A stretch of DNA of 64,000 nucleotides. Origin: Rhodococcus sp. SGAir0479 (GTDB lineage: Bacteria > Actinomycetota > Actinomycetes > Mycobacteriales > Mycobacteriaceae). This document shows, piece after piece, positions 1-7,836 of the stretch. Every line of letters starts with the position of its first letter. Position 1 is the stretch's first letter. The position numbers and the translations under genes are program-made. The notes below the pieces were generated by a model. That model was not told where the DNA came from, did no database searches, and saw only the letters and a list, made by a program, of their open reading frames with translations. Location of the stretch: positions 3,596,001 through 3,660,000 of the forward strand of contig NZ_CP039432.1 of assembly GCF_005484805.1 (NCBI RefSeq), in the 5' to 3' direction.

Positions 1-389
1 CCGACGCGTACACCCCCGAGAGGTTCATGTCGGCCACGCGGTGGTGGATGTCCCACGATCCTCGGCGCATGTCCTCGAACCGCTGGGGATCGAAACCCCA
101 CTCGTCGACGGGCCGACCGACGACCGCATTGAAGCCGACGTTCGGGATCTCCTTGCCGTCGTACACCCAGATGTCCGCGCCGTCGCGGTGGATCACCCGC
201 GGCGCGCGGTCGGCGAACTTCGCCGGCAGACGCCCCTCGAACGTGTCCTTGGGTTCGACGATGTGGTCGTCCACCGAGATGAACGGGAAGGGCCGGTGCG
301 CCTTCTCCGGCTCGGGCAGGAACGTCACCTTGCCCTTGACGTTGGTGGTGAAGTCGGTGTTGTGGATCAGGTCGTCGAGACTGGCCATT
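1..389 (-). CDS. Amidohydrolase family protein (3' end outside window)
   Basis: Only the first ~129 codons are present; the gene runs off the left edge. The start (CAT at 387-389) has a clear GAGGAG ribosome site 9 bases upstream. The visible protein has a short N-terminal arm, then ISVDDHIVEP (about residues 37-46), the form of the first metal-binding strand seen in the amidohydrolase-2/ACMS-decarboxylase-like TIM-barrel group, followed by FEGRLP and a VGRPVDEWGFDPQRFEDM region. Known members hydrolyse or decarboxylate small aromatic or ring-cleavage acids; the remaining metal ligands lie outside the window, so the reaction is not assignable. It follows the class II aldolase gene after 79 bases on the same strand, probably in one operon driven from the element at 1312-1350. 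Confidence 0.8.
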
Positions 390-468
390 GCGCACACTCC
401 TCGGGTGCTCGTACACGGTGGAACCGGCTCCGCCACAAACGGACCGGCAATATCTCGTCAGTAAGGGG

Positions 469-1263
469 TTACTCCAGAACTTCGGGTTTCGTGCGGATCA
501 GCTTCCGCACCGCCCCGGCCCAGTAGACGCCGGCGGCACGCTCGACGAGCGCCTTCTGCATCGCGACCCGAATACTCTTCTCGATCGGCAACGGGTCCTT
601 GCCGAGCAGCAGGATGTCGTAGGCCAGCCGGCAGAAGCGATCGATGGACGCAGCACGATAGACGGCGAGTTCGATCGTGTCGGCGGTCGTGATGATGCCG
701 TGGCTCGCCAGGATGACGTTGTTGCGGTCGCCGATCCTCTCGGCGAGGTCGCGGCCCAGTTCGGCATCGTCGACCTCGCCGCCGTACTCGTGCACCAGCG
801 AGAGGTCGTCGTCGTAGAGGCTGCCGGTCTGGTGCGCGATCGACGGCAGCACGCCCACCGCCGCCAGCAACGTCACGTAGTAGGGGTGGTTGTGGATGAC
901 CACCCGAGCGTCGGGGCGACGCCGGTGCAATTCGGTGTGGATGTGATAAGCGGGCGTGACATCCCATTTGCCCTCGATCACAACGCCGTTCGCGTCCACC
1001 CGGCACACGTCCGACGCCGAGACCTCTTCCCACCAGAGCCCCCACGGATTGATCAGCAGGCTGTCGTCGCCGCGGTCGGCCCACGTGATGTGGCCGGCCA
1101 TGTTCTCACTGAAGCCGTCGTGGGCCAGGGTGCGGAATGCACATGCCAGCTTCTGTTCGGCGGTGAGGTCCACGCCGATCGGCGGGGTGATCCTCGGCTG
1201 CCACCCGCCCGTCGGGTCCGGCTCTCGGCCTATGGATTTCGTCGACTCCTCGATTGCGGTCAC
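469..1263 (-). CDS. Class II aldolase/adducin family protein
   Basis: 264 residues, the usual length for this zinc-dependent aldolase/decarboxylase family. Visible landmarks are MAGHIT (55-60), the zinc-site pair HNHP (H124, H126) and ASHG (H188), in the right order and spacing. The start is a GTG at 1261-1263 preceded by GAGGAGG; translation begins MTAIEE. Family members cleave or decarboxylate hydroxy-acids or aldol adducts; the substrate here is unknown. The gene has its own promoter region with a perfect inverted repeat (1312-1329), and the amidohydrolase gene follows 79 bases downstream. Because that element recurs upstream of the meta-cleavage operon at 7470, the enzyme probably acts on a product or side-branch of the same catabolic route (inference). 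Confidence 0.88.
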   Translation of the reverse strand: MTAIEESTKSIGREPDPTGGWQPRITPPIGVDLTAEQKLACAFRTLAHDGFSENMAGHITWADRGDDSLLINPWGLWWEEVSASDVCRVDANGVVIEGKWDVTPAYHIHTELHRRRPDARVVIHNHPYYVTLLAAVGVLPSIAHQTGSLYDDDLSLVHEYGGEVDDAELGRDLAERIGDRNNVILASHGIITTADTIELAVYRAASIDRFCRLAYDILLLGKDPLPIEKSIRVAMQKALVERAAGVYWAGAVRKLIRTKPEVLE

Positions 1264-1311
1264 AGCGCCTCCTCGCGTCGAAGGTGAACCACATCGGCAA
1301 CTGTCGAAACT

Positions 1312-1350
1312 CTATCTTACAAAAGATAGATATGTAAGCACCGTCCCACT
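1312..1350 (-). promoter_or_regulatory. Operator/promoter element A, shared with 7610-7648
   Basis: On the plus strand a perfect 7-4-7 inverted repeat CTATCTTACAAAAGATAG lies at 1312-1329. After 13 bases comes GTCCCACT (1343-1350), and ATGTA sits inside the 13-base gap. The element at 7610-7648 has the same repeat geometry, the same ACAA loop, the same 13-base gap, ATGTA at the same offset and an identical GTCCCACT. It sits about 50 bases upstream of the aldolase start, a natural place for an activator site plus promoter. Probable ligand: the LAL regulator encoded at 7837-10386 (inference). Confidence 0.75.
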
Positions 1351-1386
1351 GGGCGGTGCCGGTTCGCCGCGCGCCCCGCGAACGAC

Positions 1387-1421
1387 CAAGCGCTCGCCCC
1401 GTCGAAGGAGGCGAGCGCTTG
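1387..1421 (-). terminator. Hairpin terminator after the first HD protein
   Basis: A perfect 12-bp stem, CAAGCGCTCGCC (1387-1398) with GGCGAGCGCTTG (1410-1421), encloses an 11-base loop. It lies 30 bases beyond the stop of the HD gene that ends at 1452, and before the separate aldolase promoter. No T-tract follows, as is common in high-GC actinomycetes. Confidence 0.7.
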
Positions 1422-1451
1422 CAGTGGAACGGCTTTCGGCGAGCGAAACGA

Positions 1452-2042
1452 TCAGTCGGCGCCGAACCCGCTGGCCGGGCGAGTGAACACCTCGCGCACC
1501 AGTGGCACGAAGGTGTCGATCGGCAGCGTGTCGTAGTCGGGGTCGAAGGACACCTGATCCCATTCCGCACAGAAGTGCGCACAGGTGTCGAAGTACGGAC
1601 TGTCGCGGTACCGCTCCCGCGCGTCGACGTCCAGTCCCAGCCGGTCCCAATAGTGGTAGCCCTGGAAGACGCCGTGATGCTTGACGACCCATGTCGCCTC
1701 GGCGTCCAGGTAGGGGGCGACGATGGCGGCCGCCAGTTCGGAGTGGTTGGCCGGCGCGATGGCATCGCCGACGTCGTGCATCAGTGCCGCGACCACCAGA
1801 TCCGTGCGCGCTCCCTCCCGCAGCGCGCGCGACGCCGTCTGCAGCGAATGCTCGTATCGATCCACTCGATACCCGAGCGTCGGACCCTTGAGCGCCTCGA
1901 GCATGTCGAGCATCGTGTCCGGAAGGCGATCGTTGAGGAAGACCTTCGACTCGGCGACGATCAGCTCGATCTCCTCGACCGTCGACTCGTCCATCCGGGT
2001 GAAGCTCACCTGTCGCGCGCTCGACTCACAGCTCCCTGTCAC
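1452..2042 (-). CDS. HD-domain protein, PhnZ-like diiron oxygenase candidate (copy 1)
   Basis: 196 residues, GTG start with an AAGGGG site 8 bases upstream; the start matches the length of the downstream-reading paralogue. An HD metal site is clear: EHSLQ (H65), HD at 89-90, NHSE (H100), KHHG (H122/123) and WDQ (D162). From memory of PhnZ, the mixed-valent diiron oxygenase that cleaves a phosphonate C-P bond, this matches its EHSLQ (H34), H58-D59 exactly 24 residues on, the late histidines and the late WD aspartate. Ordinary HD phosphohydrolases do not share the EHSLQ plus late WD pattern. The Tyr/Glu substrate-clamp positions of PhnZ are not conserved, so a different organic substrate is likely. 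A twin lies at 2195-2791. The alternative is a plain HD phosphohydrolase. Confidence 0.8.
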   Translation of the reverse strand: MTGSCESSARQVSFTRMDESTVEEIELIVAESKVFLNDRLPDTMLDMLEALKGPTLGYRVDRYEHSLQTASRALREGARTDLVVAALMHDVGDAIAPANHSELAAAIVAPYLDAEATWVVKHHGVFQGYHYWDRLGLDVDARERYRDSPYFDTCAHFCAEWDQVSFDPDYDTLPIDTFVPLVREVFTRPASGFGAD

Positions 2043-2194
2043 TGCCGCACCCCTTCCACGCGCGAGTCACGAAGGACTCGCTCTGATCTTCCTATCTTTA
2101 TATAGACAGTGGGCGGTATTGGGCAAGAGCGCTTCCCATCCCGCGGCACACCCGCCGCGACACCCTTCCGGCCCTGGTCTGCCTCGCCCCTGCG

Positions 2195-2791
2195 CTAGTC
2201 GCGCTCACCGAGTGCAGGGTCGCCCCACACTCTGGGCGGACGCGCGAACACCTCCGCGAGCATCGGCATGAAGAACTCGAGTGGCTCCGAGTCGTAGTCC
2301 GGATCGAACGACTCCTGATCCCACGCCGCGCAGAAGTGCGCACACGTGTCGAAGTACGGGGAATCGCGGTACCGCTCCCGCGTGTCGGTCGGGATACCCA
2401 GCTTGGCGCCGTAATGATGGGTCTGGAAGACGCCATGGTGCTTGACGACCCACACCGCCTCGTCGTCCAGCACCGGCCGCAGGATCGCCGCGGCCACCTC
2501 ACTGTGGTTGTCCGGGCACAGGTCGTCGCCGATGTCGTGGAGCAGCGCGGCCACGACCAGATCGACCCGCGCCCCCTCCCGGTGCGCCCGCGTCGCCGAT
2601 TGCAACGAGTGCTCGTAGCGATCGACTCGGTACCCGAACGTGTAACCCCTCATCGAGCGGAGCAGCCGCACAACGGTTTCGAGCCAGTGGTCGCGACGGT
2701 GAGCCGCCGCCTCGTCACGGATCAACTCCATCTCGGCGACGGTCGCGTCGTCCATCCTGGTGAATTCCACGGTCCTCGGCGCATCTGTCAT
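2195..2791 (-). CDS. HD-domain protein, PhnZ-like diiron oxygenase candidate (copy 2)
   Basis: 198 residues from the ATG at 2789-2791, chosen because GGGGAGC precedes it; an in-frame start 39 bases earlier lacks a ribosome site. It is a close paralogue of the protein at 1452-2042, sharing GYRVDRYEHSLQ, LHDIGD, NHSE, WVVKHHGVFQ and YFDTCAHFCA. Metal-ligand candidates are H61, H85, D86, H96, H118/119 and D158. Two adjacent full-length copies, both with all ligands intact, suggest either a heteromeric enzyme or two related steps. It is transcribed away from the MHS transporter, sharing a 243-base divergent region that holds a long inverted repeat. Function is inferred from ligand spacing only. 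Confidence 0.8.
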   Translation of the reverse strand: MTDAPRTVEFTRMDDATVAEMELIRDEAAAHRRDHWLETVVRLLRSMRGYTFGYRVDRYEHSLQSATRAHREGARVDLVVAALLHDIGDDLCPDNHSEVAAAILRPVLDDEAVWVVKHHGVFQTHHYGAKLGIPTDTRERYRDSPYFDTCAHFCAAWDQESFDPDYDSEPLEFFMPMLAEVFARPPRVWGDPALGERD

Positions 2792-2848
2792 GTCAGCTCC
2801 CCACGCTCGTCGGTGTGTCGTACGTGACACTACGTCGCGCGGGTGGTT

Positions 2849-2892
2849 TGCTCAATCAATCGATTGGCGATTCCCCAACGACTGATTGAGCA
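2849..2892. promoter_or_regulatory. Inverted repeat between HD copy 2 and the transporter
   Basis: Perfect 10-bp arms TGCTCAATCA (2849-2858) and TGATTGAGCA (2883-2892) are separated by 24 bases, with a self-palindrome CAATCGATTG (2857-2866) nested at the left arm. Centre-to-centre spacing of the arms is 34 bases, about three helical turns. It is placed between two divergent genes and looks like an operator for a dimeric regulator; no adjacent regulator gene is obvious. Confidence 0.55.
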
Positions 2893-3034
2893 TGTCTCGT
2901 CCGGAGTTCTCGGCGAGATCGCGCATTTCGCGATCCCGAAAAACCCGATCCCCCAATGACAGCCGCCATCCAGCTCTTCGACCCGCTTTCTCACCCCGCG
3001 CGCCGGCGCCGGGCGAAGCAGAAGGAGGACCCTC

Positions 3035-4417
3035 ATGACCTCGTCACCACACTCGCCGCGTCCCTCCGCCACACCGCCGCGGCCGCGTTCGCACACCGCA
3101 GCGGTGCGGCGAAAGGCGCGAATGATTCTGGCGGTCAACATGGGCAACGCACTGGAGTGGTTCGACTGGACCGTGTTCGCCATTTTCGCCGTGTACTTCT
3201 CCAACAAGTTCTTCCACTCGGCGAACGAGGTGTCGAACCTCCTGTCGACCATGGCCGTGTTCGCGGTCGGATTCGTCATGCGCCCGTTGGGTGGCCTGCT
3301 CTTCGGCCTCGTCGCCGACCGCCGGGGCCGCAAGTTCGTGATGGTGCTGACGATGAGTCTCGTCGCGGGCTCGAGCGTCCTCATCGCGGTCGCACCGACC
3401 TACGAGCAGATCGGTGCGTTCGCCTCTCTGTGGCTGCTGCTGGTGCGGTGCCTGCAGGGTGTTGCGCACGGCGGTGAGCAGGGCGGTTCCTACACCTACA
3501 TCGCCGAGGTCGCGCGCCCGGACAACCGGGCACTGTGGGGCAGCACGGTGATCATGTCGACCGTCGGTGGCACGGTACTGGCGACGCTGCTGGGCGCCGT
3601 GATGCGCAGCGCGGTCGATTCCTCCACCATGTCCGACTGGGGCTGGCGCATCCCGTTCCTCGTCGGAGGACTGCTCGGCTTCTTCGCGCTGTACCTGCGC
3701 CGCGGACTCGAAGAATCCGAAGCGTTCACCGAAAAGGCCACGGCCGCAGCCGCGAACGGCGACCAGTCGTCGGCCCGCACCGCTCTGCGCGACATCTGGG
3801 CTCAGCGCGCGTCCATCCTCCGCGTGGTCGTCCTCGTCGGCGGCACGTCGGTGTTCTCCTACACCTGGTCGGTGAACGCCCCCGCCTACGCCATCAGCTT
3901 CCACGGCGTCGACGACCGGCTGGCGATGTGGGCGGGCGTGGTCGCGAACCTCGTCTTCATCGCCGCGCTGCCGATCGCCGCGATGCTCGCCGACCGGATC
4001 GGCCGGCGCATCAACAACATGGTGTGGGGTGTCGGCGTCGCACTGCTGGCCTTCCCGCTGTCGTCCATGCTCGACGGCTCGGCCGTCACCCTCGCGGCTG
4101 CGATGTCGCTCGCGCTGATCCTGCAGTCGTTCGCCGCCAGCACACAGGTCGCGTGGTTCGCCGAACTGTTCGCCACCAAGTCCCGCGCGGCCGGCACCGG
4201 CATCGCGGTCTCCCTCGCCGCCGCGATCTTCGGCGGCACGGCGCCGTACCTGAACTCGTGGCTCACCTCGCGGGGCCAGTCGGAGCTGTTCACCTGGTAC
4301 GTCGTCGTGCTCGCGCTGTCGGTCGCGGTGGCGGCCCTCCTCACGCGCGAGACGAAGGGGATGGCACTGGCAGCACCCACGGAGACCACCGCGGTGCCGT
4401 CGCAGACGGCAGGCTGA
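3035..4417 (+). CDS. MFS transporter, metabolite:H+ symporter type
   Basis: 460 residues with about twelve hydrophobic segments. The N-terminal signature GNALEWFDWTVFAIFAVYF and the loop GLVADRRGRKF (the MFS motif after TM2), followed by RCLQGVAHGGEQGGSYTY, are characteristic of the MHS family, which imports organic acids, aromatic acids or osmolytes with protons. A ~28-residue Ser/Pro/Arg-rich cytoplasmic tail precedes TM1. The ATG has a strong AAGGAGGA site. It is divergent from the HD genes, so it probably brings in the substrate of this catabolic locus (inference). The last codons and the stop lie inside a 29-bp tandem repeat, and a strong hairpin follows at 4473-4507. Confidence 0.9.
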   Translation: MTSSPHSPRPSATPPRPRSHTAAVRRKARMILAVNMGNALEWFDWTVFAIFAVYFSNKFFHSANEVSNLLSTMAVFAVGFVMRPLGGLLFGLVADRRGRKFVMVLTMSLVAGSSVLIAVAPTYEQIGAFASLWLLLVRCLQGVAHGGEQGGSYTYIAEVARPDNRALWGSTVIMSTVGGTVLATLLGAVMRSAVDSSTMSDWGWRIPFLVGGLLGFFALYLRRGLEESEAFTEKATAAAANGDQSSARTALRDIWAQRASILRVVVLVGGTSVFSYTWSVNAPAYAISFHGVDDRLAMWAGVVANLVFIAALPIAAMLADRIGRRINNMVWGVGVALLAFPLSSMLDGSAVTLAAAMSLALILQSFAASTQVAWFAELFATKSRAAGTGIAVSLAAAIFGGTAPYLNSWLTSRGQSELFTWYVVVLALSVAVAALLTRETKGMALAAPTETTAVPSQTAG

Positions 4418-4450
4418 CGACAGTGCCGTCGCAGACGGCACGCTGACGAC
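4394..4450 (+). repeat. Two-copy 29-bp tandem repeat across the transporter stop codon
   Basis: GTGCCGTCGCAGACGGCA followed by a CTGACGAC tail occurs twice in tandem (4394-4422 and 4423-4450) with one mismatch. Each copy contains the small hairpin GCCGTC-GCA-GACGGC. The transporter stop (TGA, 4415-4417) is inside copy one, so the duplication makes a double hairpin just at the end of the gene. Confidence 0.8.
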
Positions 4451-4472
4451 GGCCTCCGCGGCCGGAACGGAG

Positions 4473-4507
4473 CGCGCCGTACGGGGAGATGGTCCCCGTA
4501 CGGCGCG
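4473..4507. terminator. Bidirectional hairpin between transporter and dioxygenase
   Basis: A perfect 15-bp stem, CGCGCCGTACGGGGA (4473-4487) and its complement (4493-4507), closes a 5-base loop. It separates two convergent genes, 56 bases after the transporter stop and 26 bases after the dioxygenase stop. Confidence 0.8.
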
Positions 4508-4532
4508 TGGTGCGTGACGGCCGACGGTCACG

Positions 4533-5414
4533 TCATCGTGGCAGTCCCTTCGCCCCCACCGGCGGCGGCGTGTAGCGGTGCCCCCACACCGCGCCCTCGG
4601 TGATCCGGTATGTCGGCGCGGGCACCTCGATTCGCTCGCCGCCCCAGCCGATCTCGGTGGCGTGGCCCTCCGGGGAGTACGTGTAGAACGACAGCATCCG
4701 GTCGTTGGTGTGCTTGCCCAGCGACTGCATCATCGGGACGCCGAGGTCGTGCGCGCGGTCGAGTGCCTTGCCGACGTCGTCGAGTGCGGCGGTCTCCACC
4801 ATGAGGTGCAGCAGCGCCGGACCTTCGGCCGGGTTGAGCCCGAGCGTGTGCTGACGGGCGTTGCAGCCCAGGAACCAACTGGTGCCGCCCGGCAGCTCGA
4901 GCGAGTTGCGTTCGACGAAACCCAGTACGCCCACATAGAACTCGTAAGCGGCCTCGGTGTCGACGGCGTTGAGGATCACGTGCCCCATCCCCTGGTCCCC
5001 GGTGACGAACCCGGAGACGTGGGGCAGTTCGACGGGCCGATGGCTGAGGACCGGGCCGTAGAACAACTCCACCCGGTTGCCCGACGGGTCGTCGAACGCA
5101 GCGAAGCCGGAGACCTGGCGCTGCGCGCATTCCTCGGCCGTGCCGGCGTGCGTCTCGATGCCGGCGGCTTCGACACGCGAGACGAGTTCACGAAGGTCGG
5201 TGCGGTTGAGCACCTCGAACCCGACGGCCTCCAGACCCGGCTCGGTCGACTCCGTGATCACGAGCCGCGGCGGGTAGTCGTCCATGCGGTAGTGCAGGGA
5301 GCCCGGCAGCGGCCCCTCGACGGGCATCAAGCCCAGGAAGTCCCCCACGAACGGCTTCCACTGCTCCACCGATTCGACGTGCAGACGGACGTATCCCAGT
5401 GACAGAACAGGCAT
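4533..5414 (-). CDS. Extradiol ring-cleavage dioxygenase (BphC/HsaC type, VOC fold)
   Basis: 293 residues, the normal two-domain length for type I extradiol dioxygenases. The C-terminal active domain has all three Fe(II) ligands: H145 (GMGHVIL), H203 (LLHLMV) and E254 (ATEIGWGG). The acid-base residues correspond to H189 (RQHTLGL), H235 and the FYTYSPEG tyrosines. It would open a catecholic ring next to the hydroxyls to give a yellow meta-cleavage product. The start has GAGGAG 6 bases upstream. It is the last gene of a tight three-gene operon (hydrolase, hydroxylase, dioxygenase), 15 bases after the hydroxylase. The set resembles hsaD-hsaA-hsaC of cholesterol ring A/B breakdown, but the regulator differs, so the substrate may not be a steroid. 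Confidence 0.92.
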   Translation of the reverse strand: MPVLSLGYVRLHVESVEQWKPFVGDFLGLMPVEGPLPGSLHYRMDDYPPRLVITESTEPGLEAVGFEVLNRTDLRELVSRVEAAGIETHAGTAEECAQRQVSGFAAFDDPSGNRVELFYGPVLSHRPVELPHVSGFVTGDQGMGHVILNAVDTEAAYEFYVGVLGFVERNSLELPGGTSWFLGCNARQHTLGLNPAEGPALLHLMVETAALDDVGKALDRAHDLGVPMMQSLGKHTNDRMLSFYTYSPEGHATEIGWGGERIEVPAPTYRITEGAVWGHRYTPPPVGAKGLPR

Positions 5415-5429
5415 TGCGTACTCCTCGGC

Positions 5430-6593
5430 TCAGTAGAGAGTTCCCGGGTTCCCGGTGAGCAGGTACTCCCCGTACTCGTGTTCGACCTTGTCGGGCAGGT
5501 TGATCGCGTGATGTTGTCCGGCATGGACGTCGCGCCACACCGCCTGCAGCGGGCTCGACGTCGAAATCGACCGGGGGCCACCCACCTGGTACGACTTGTC
5601 GGCTGCCGACACGGCGAGTCCGACCGCCGCGATGTGGTCGCGCTTGGTGCGTTGCCGGAGCGCCATCGAGACCTTCTCGCCGCGGCCGGCGGTCGCGAAG
5701 GCGTCGGCCAGGTCGGCCTGCAGGATCCGGAACGCCGTGTCGACCTCGAAGTCCGCCTCGGTGAGGCGGGCCAGCGTCGCCGGATGGGGCAGCTTGCTCG
5801 CGTCGGTCGCCAACCGGGACCGGTGGATCGCCACCGCTTCGTCGAGCACTCGACGCGCCATCCCCACCAGCGGGACCACGACCGCGTTGACGAACAGCGT
5901 GTACCACGGCAGCCGGAACAGGGCCCCGGGATTCACCTCGTTGCCGGGATAGCGTTCGGTGTAGAGGTCGACGACGTCGAGTACTCGGTGCGAGGGGACG
6001 AAGGCGTTCTCGACGACGATGTCGTTGCTGCCGGTGCCGGCCAGCCCGGACGTGAACCAGACGTCGTCGATCGCGTAGTCGCTGCGCGGCAGCAGCAGAT
6101 GCACCTGCCCGCCGGTGCGCTGTCCGGTCTCGTCGGTGACCATGGCACCGACGAACACCCAGTCGCAGTGGTTGCTGCCCGACGAGAATCCCCAGCGCCC
6201 GGTGAGCTCGTACCCGCCCGGGACGATCCTGGCCGTTCCGGCCGGGCTGTACGACGAGCTGATCCACGCGTCGGGGTCCTGGCCCCACACGTCGTGCTGT
6301 GCCCGATCCGGATACAGCCCCAGGTGCCACGAGTGGACGCCGACCACACCGGTCACCCAGCCTGCCGAGCTCGACAGTCGGGAGATCTCGTGCATCGCGG
6401 TGTTGAAGACGCCGGGATCGGACTCGAAGCCGCCGTAGCGCGCGGGCTGGAGGATCCGCATGATGCCGGCGTCACGCAGGATTTTGGCGGTGTCGTCGGC
6501 GAGGCGGCGCTGCTCGACGCACTCCGCCTCGAGCGCGCGCAGCCGATCACCCGCGTCGAGGACAGCGTCGATGGCGTCGTGCTGAAACTTCAT
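5430..6593 (-). CDS. Flavin-dependent aromatic hydroxylase, HsaA-like oxygenase component
   Basis: 387 residues with the acyl-CoA-dehydrogenase fold of group D two-component monooxygenases. Landmarks are the N-terminal ILQPARYGGFE, the GWVTGVVGVHSWHLGL region, the flavin-facing GRWGFSSGSNHCDW, the GTGSNDIVVENAFVP strand and a C-terminal DVHAGQHHAIN (about 355-364) with the histidines expected at the hydroxylation site. Such enzymes hydroxylate a phenol to a catechol using reduced flavin from a separate reductase; no reductase gene (HsaB type) is in the window, so it must be borrowed. An AAAGGAGC ribosome site precedes the ATG. The gene sits 37 bases after the hydrolase and 15 before the dioxygenase, which would cleave its product. 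Confidence 0.9.
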   Translation of the reverse strand: MKFQHDAIDAVLDAGDRLRALEAECVEQRRLADDTAKILRDAGIMRILQPARYGGFESDPGVFNTAMHEISRLSSSAGWVTGVVGVHSWHLGLYPDRAQHDVWGQDPDAWISSSYSPAGTARIVPGGYELTGRWGFSSGSNHCDWVFVGAMVTDETGQRTGGQVHLLLPRSDYAIDDVWFTSGLAGTGSNDIVVENAFVPSHRVLDVVDLYTERYPGNEVNPGALFRLPWYTLFVNAVVVPLVGMARRVLDEAVAIHRSRLATDASKLPHPATLARLTEADFEVDTAFRILQADLADAFATAGRGEKVSMALRQRTKRDHIAAVGLAVSAADKSYQVGGPRSISTSSPLQAVWRDVHAGQHHAINLPDKVEHEYGEYLLTGNPGTLY

Positions 6594-6630
6594 GGGACAA
6601 AGCTCCTTTCGTCGGCGCGGCGCGCCGGTC

Positions 6631-7470
6631 CTAGCGGGTGAGGAACTCGGTGACCAGCCGCTCGAAGTCGTGCTTGCGTTCGACCTGCGCCCAGTGCCCG
6701 CACTCGCCGAGGATGTGCAGGTCCGCTTTGGGCATCCGCCGCAACGCGAAGAGCGCGCCGTCCGGGGGCAGCATCCGGTCGTCGCGGCCCCACGTGACCA
6801 GCGTCCGGTGCGGAATCTCGTCGGTGCGCGCCCACAGCGGCGCCTTGCCCGGAAGCGCGAGCGATGCCATCACCGCACGCATGCGCTCGATCGCGCGCGG
6901 GGCCGTCGCGTTGGCCCAGCGCTCGTCGAGCAGTTGCGGCGTGATCGTCGCAGGGTCGTAGACCATCGAGTCCACCCACGCTTCCAGGGCCGCGCGGGTG
7001 GGATCGACGAGGAAGGCGTTGAGTCGGCGCGCACCCTCGCTCATCATCGGTCCGAGCAGGGGCGCGTAGAGGCCGCCGGGTCCCATCAACGCCATCCGCT
7101 CCACGCGGTCCGGGGCGTGCGCGGCCGTCTCGAGAGCGACCCAGCCGCCCATCGAATTGCCCAGCAGGTGCGCCTTGTCGATCCCCAGGTCGTCGAGGAG
7201 CGTCACGATCGCCTCCGCGGCAATCTCCGGATACGGGCGGTCGTACTCACGGTCCGGGCTCGCGCCGAACCCCGGCATGTCGACCACGATCGTGCGGAAC
7301 GACTGCGCGAAGACCGGCAGGTTGTGCGAGAAGTTGGACCATCCGGACACCCCCGGTCCGGAACCGTGCAACAGCACGAGGGGATGGCCGGTACCGGCCT
7401 CGTGGTAGTGCAGTCCATCAGTCGCGGACGGTCCCCGGGAGGTGTCGGCGTAGAGATCGGTGTTCGTCAT
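6631..7470 (-). CDS. Alpha/beta hydrolase, meta-cleavage product (C-C bond) hydrolase
   Basis: The fold and motifs match HsaD/BphD: oxyanion loop HGSGPGVSGW, nucleophile GNSMGG, acid GRDDRMLPPDG and catalytic histidine ECGHWAQVER. Family members hydrolyse the C-C bond of ring-opened dienoates. The start is uncertain. The ATG at 7468-7470 gives MTNTDLY and best fits the family N-terminus; the ATG at 7486-7488 is 18 bases earlier and also possible; the frame stays open up to 7599 but that extension is low-complexity. It is the first gene of the hydrolase-hydroxylase-dioxygenase operon, downstream of element B (7610-7648), and divergent from the LAL regulator gene. Confidence 0.9.
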   Translation of the reverse strand: MTNTDLYADTSRGPSATDGLHYHEAGTGHPLVLLHGSGPGVSGWSNFSHNLPVFAQSFRTIVVDMPGFGASPDREYDRPYPEIAAEAIVTLLDDLGIDKAHLLGNSMGGWVALETAAHAPDRVERMALMGPGGLYAPLLGPMMSEGARRLNAFLVDPTRAALEAWVDSMVYDPATITPQLLDERWANATAPRAIERMRAVMASLALPGKAPLWARTDEIPHRTLVTWGRDDRMLPPDGALFALRRMPKADLHILGECGHWAQVERKHDFERLVTEFLTR

Positions 7471-7609
7471 CGTCGTCGTGGTTCCCATCGTCGAGGGGGT
7501 GCTCGGCGCAGCGAAAGCGGCTTTTCCACAGTTCTTTTCGAGTCGCGCCCGAGCCTCCGCCCCCGCGGCGCGCCCACTCTCGGAGACCGGGTCCGGCACA
7601 CCGAGAACC

Positions 7610-7648
7610 CTAACTTACAAAAGTTAGCAATGTATGATTTGTCCCACT
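7610..7648 (-). promoter_or_regulatory. Operator/promoter element B, twin of 1312-1350
   Basis: A perfect 7-4-7 inverted repeat CTAACTTACAAAAGTTAG (7610-7627) is followed after 13 bases by GTCCCACT (7641-7648). Its geometry is identical to element A. On the minus strand the order is AGTGGGAC, then TACAT, then the palindrome, leading into the hydrolase gene. The element also sits in the upstream region of the divergent LAL gene, where TATGAT (7632-7637) could serve as a -10 box, so autoregulation is possible. Confidence 0.75.
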
Positions 7649-7836
7649 CAGCGGTGCGTTTTCCGACCGGCGCCCGCGACCCTTCTGCGAGGTCTGCGAA
7701 TTCTCGGCCCCGGCCGCTGCGGTGTGACAGACTGTGCTCTCCGCGTACGTGATCTCCCGAGATGGCGTACACGTGAGGTGTCGTGGGGGCGCCACCGCTT
7801 GTACCGACCGTCCTGGGCGGAGTGGGGAGCGTGGTT

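Noticed and set aside
2091-2110. CTATCTTTATATAG near AGTGGG, resembling a third copy of element A/B
   Set aside because: The dyad is shorter, the loop differs and the GTGGG block is on the other side, so the similarity is probably chance.
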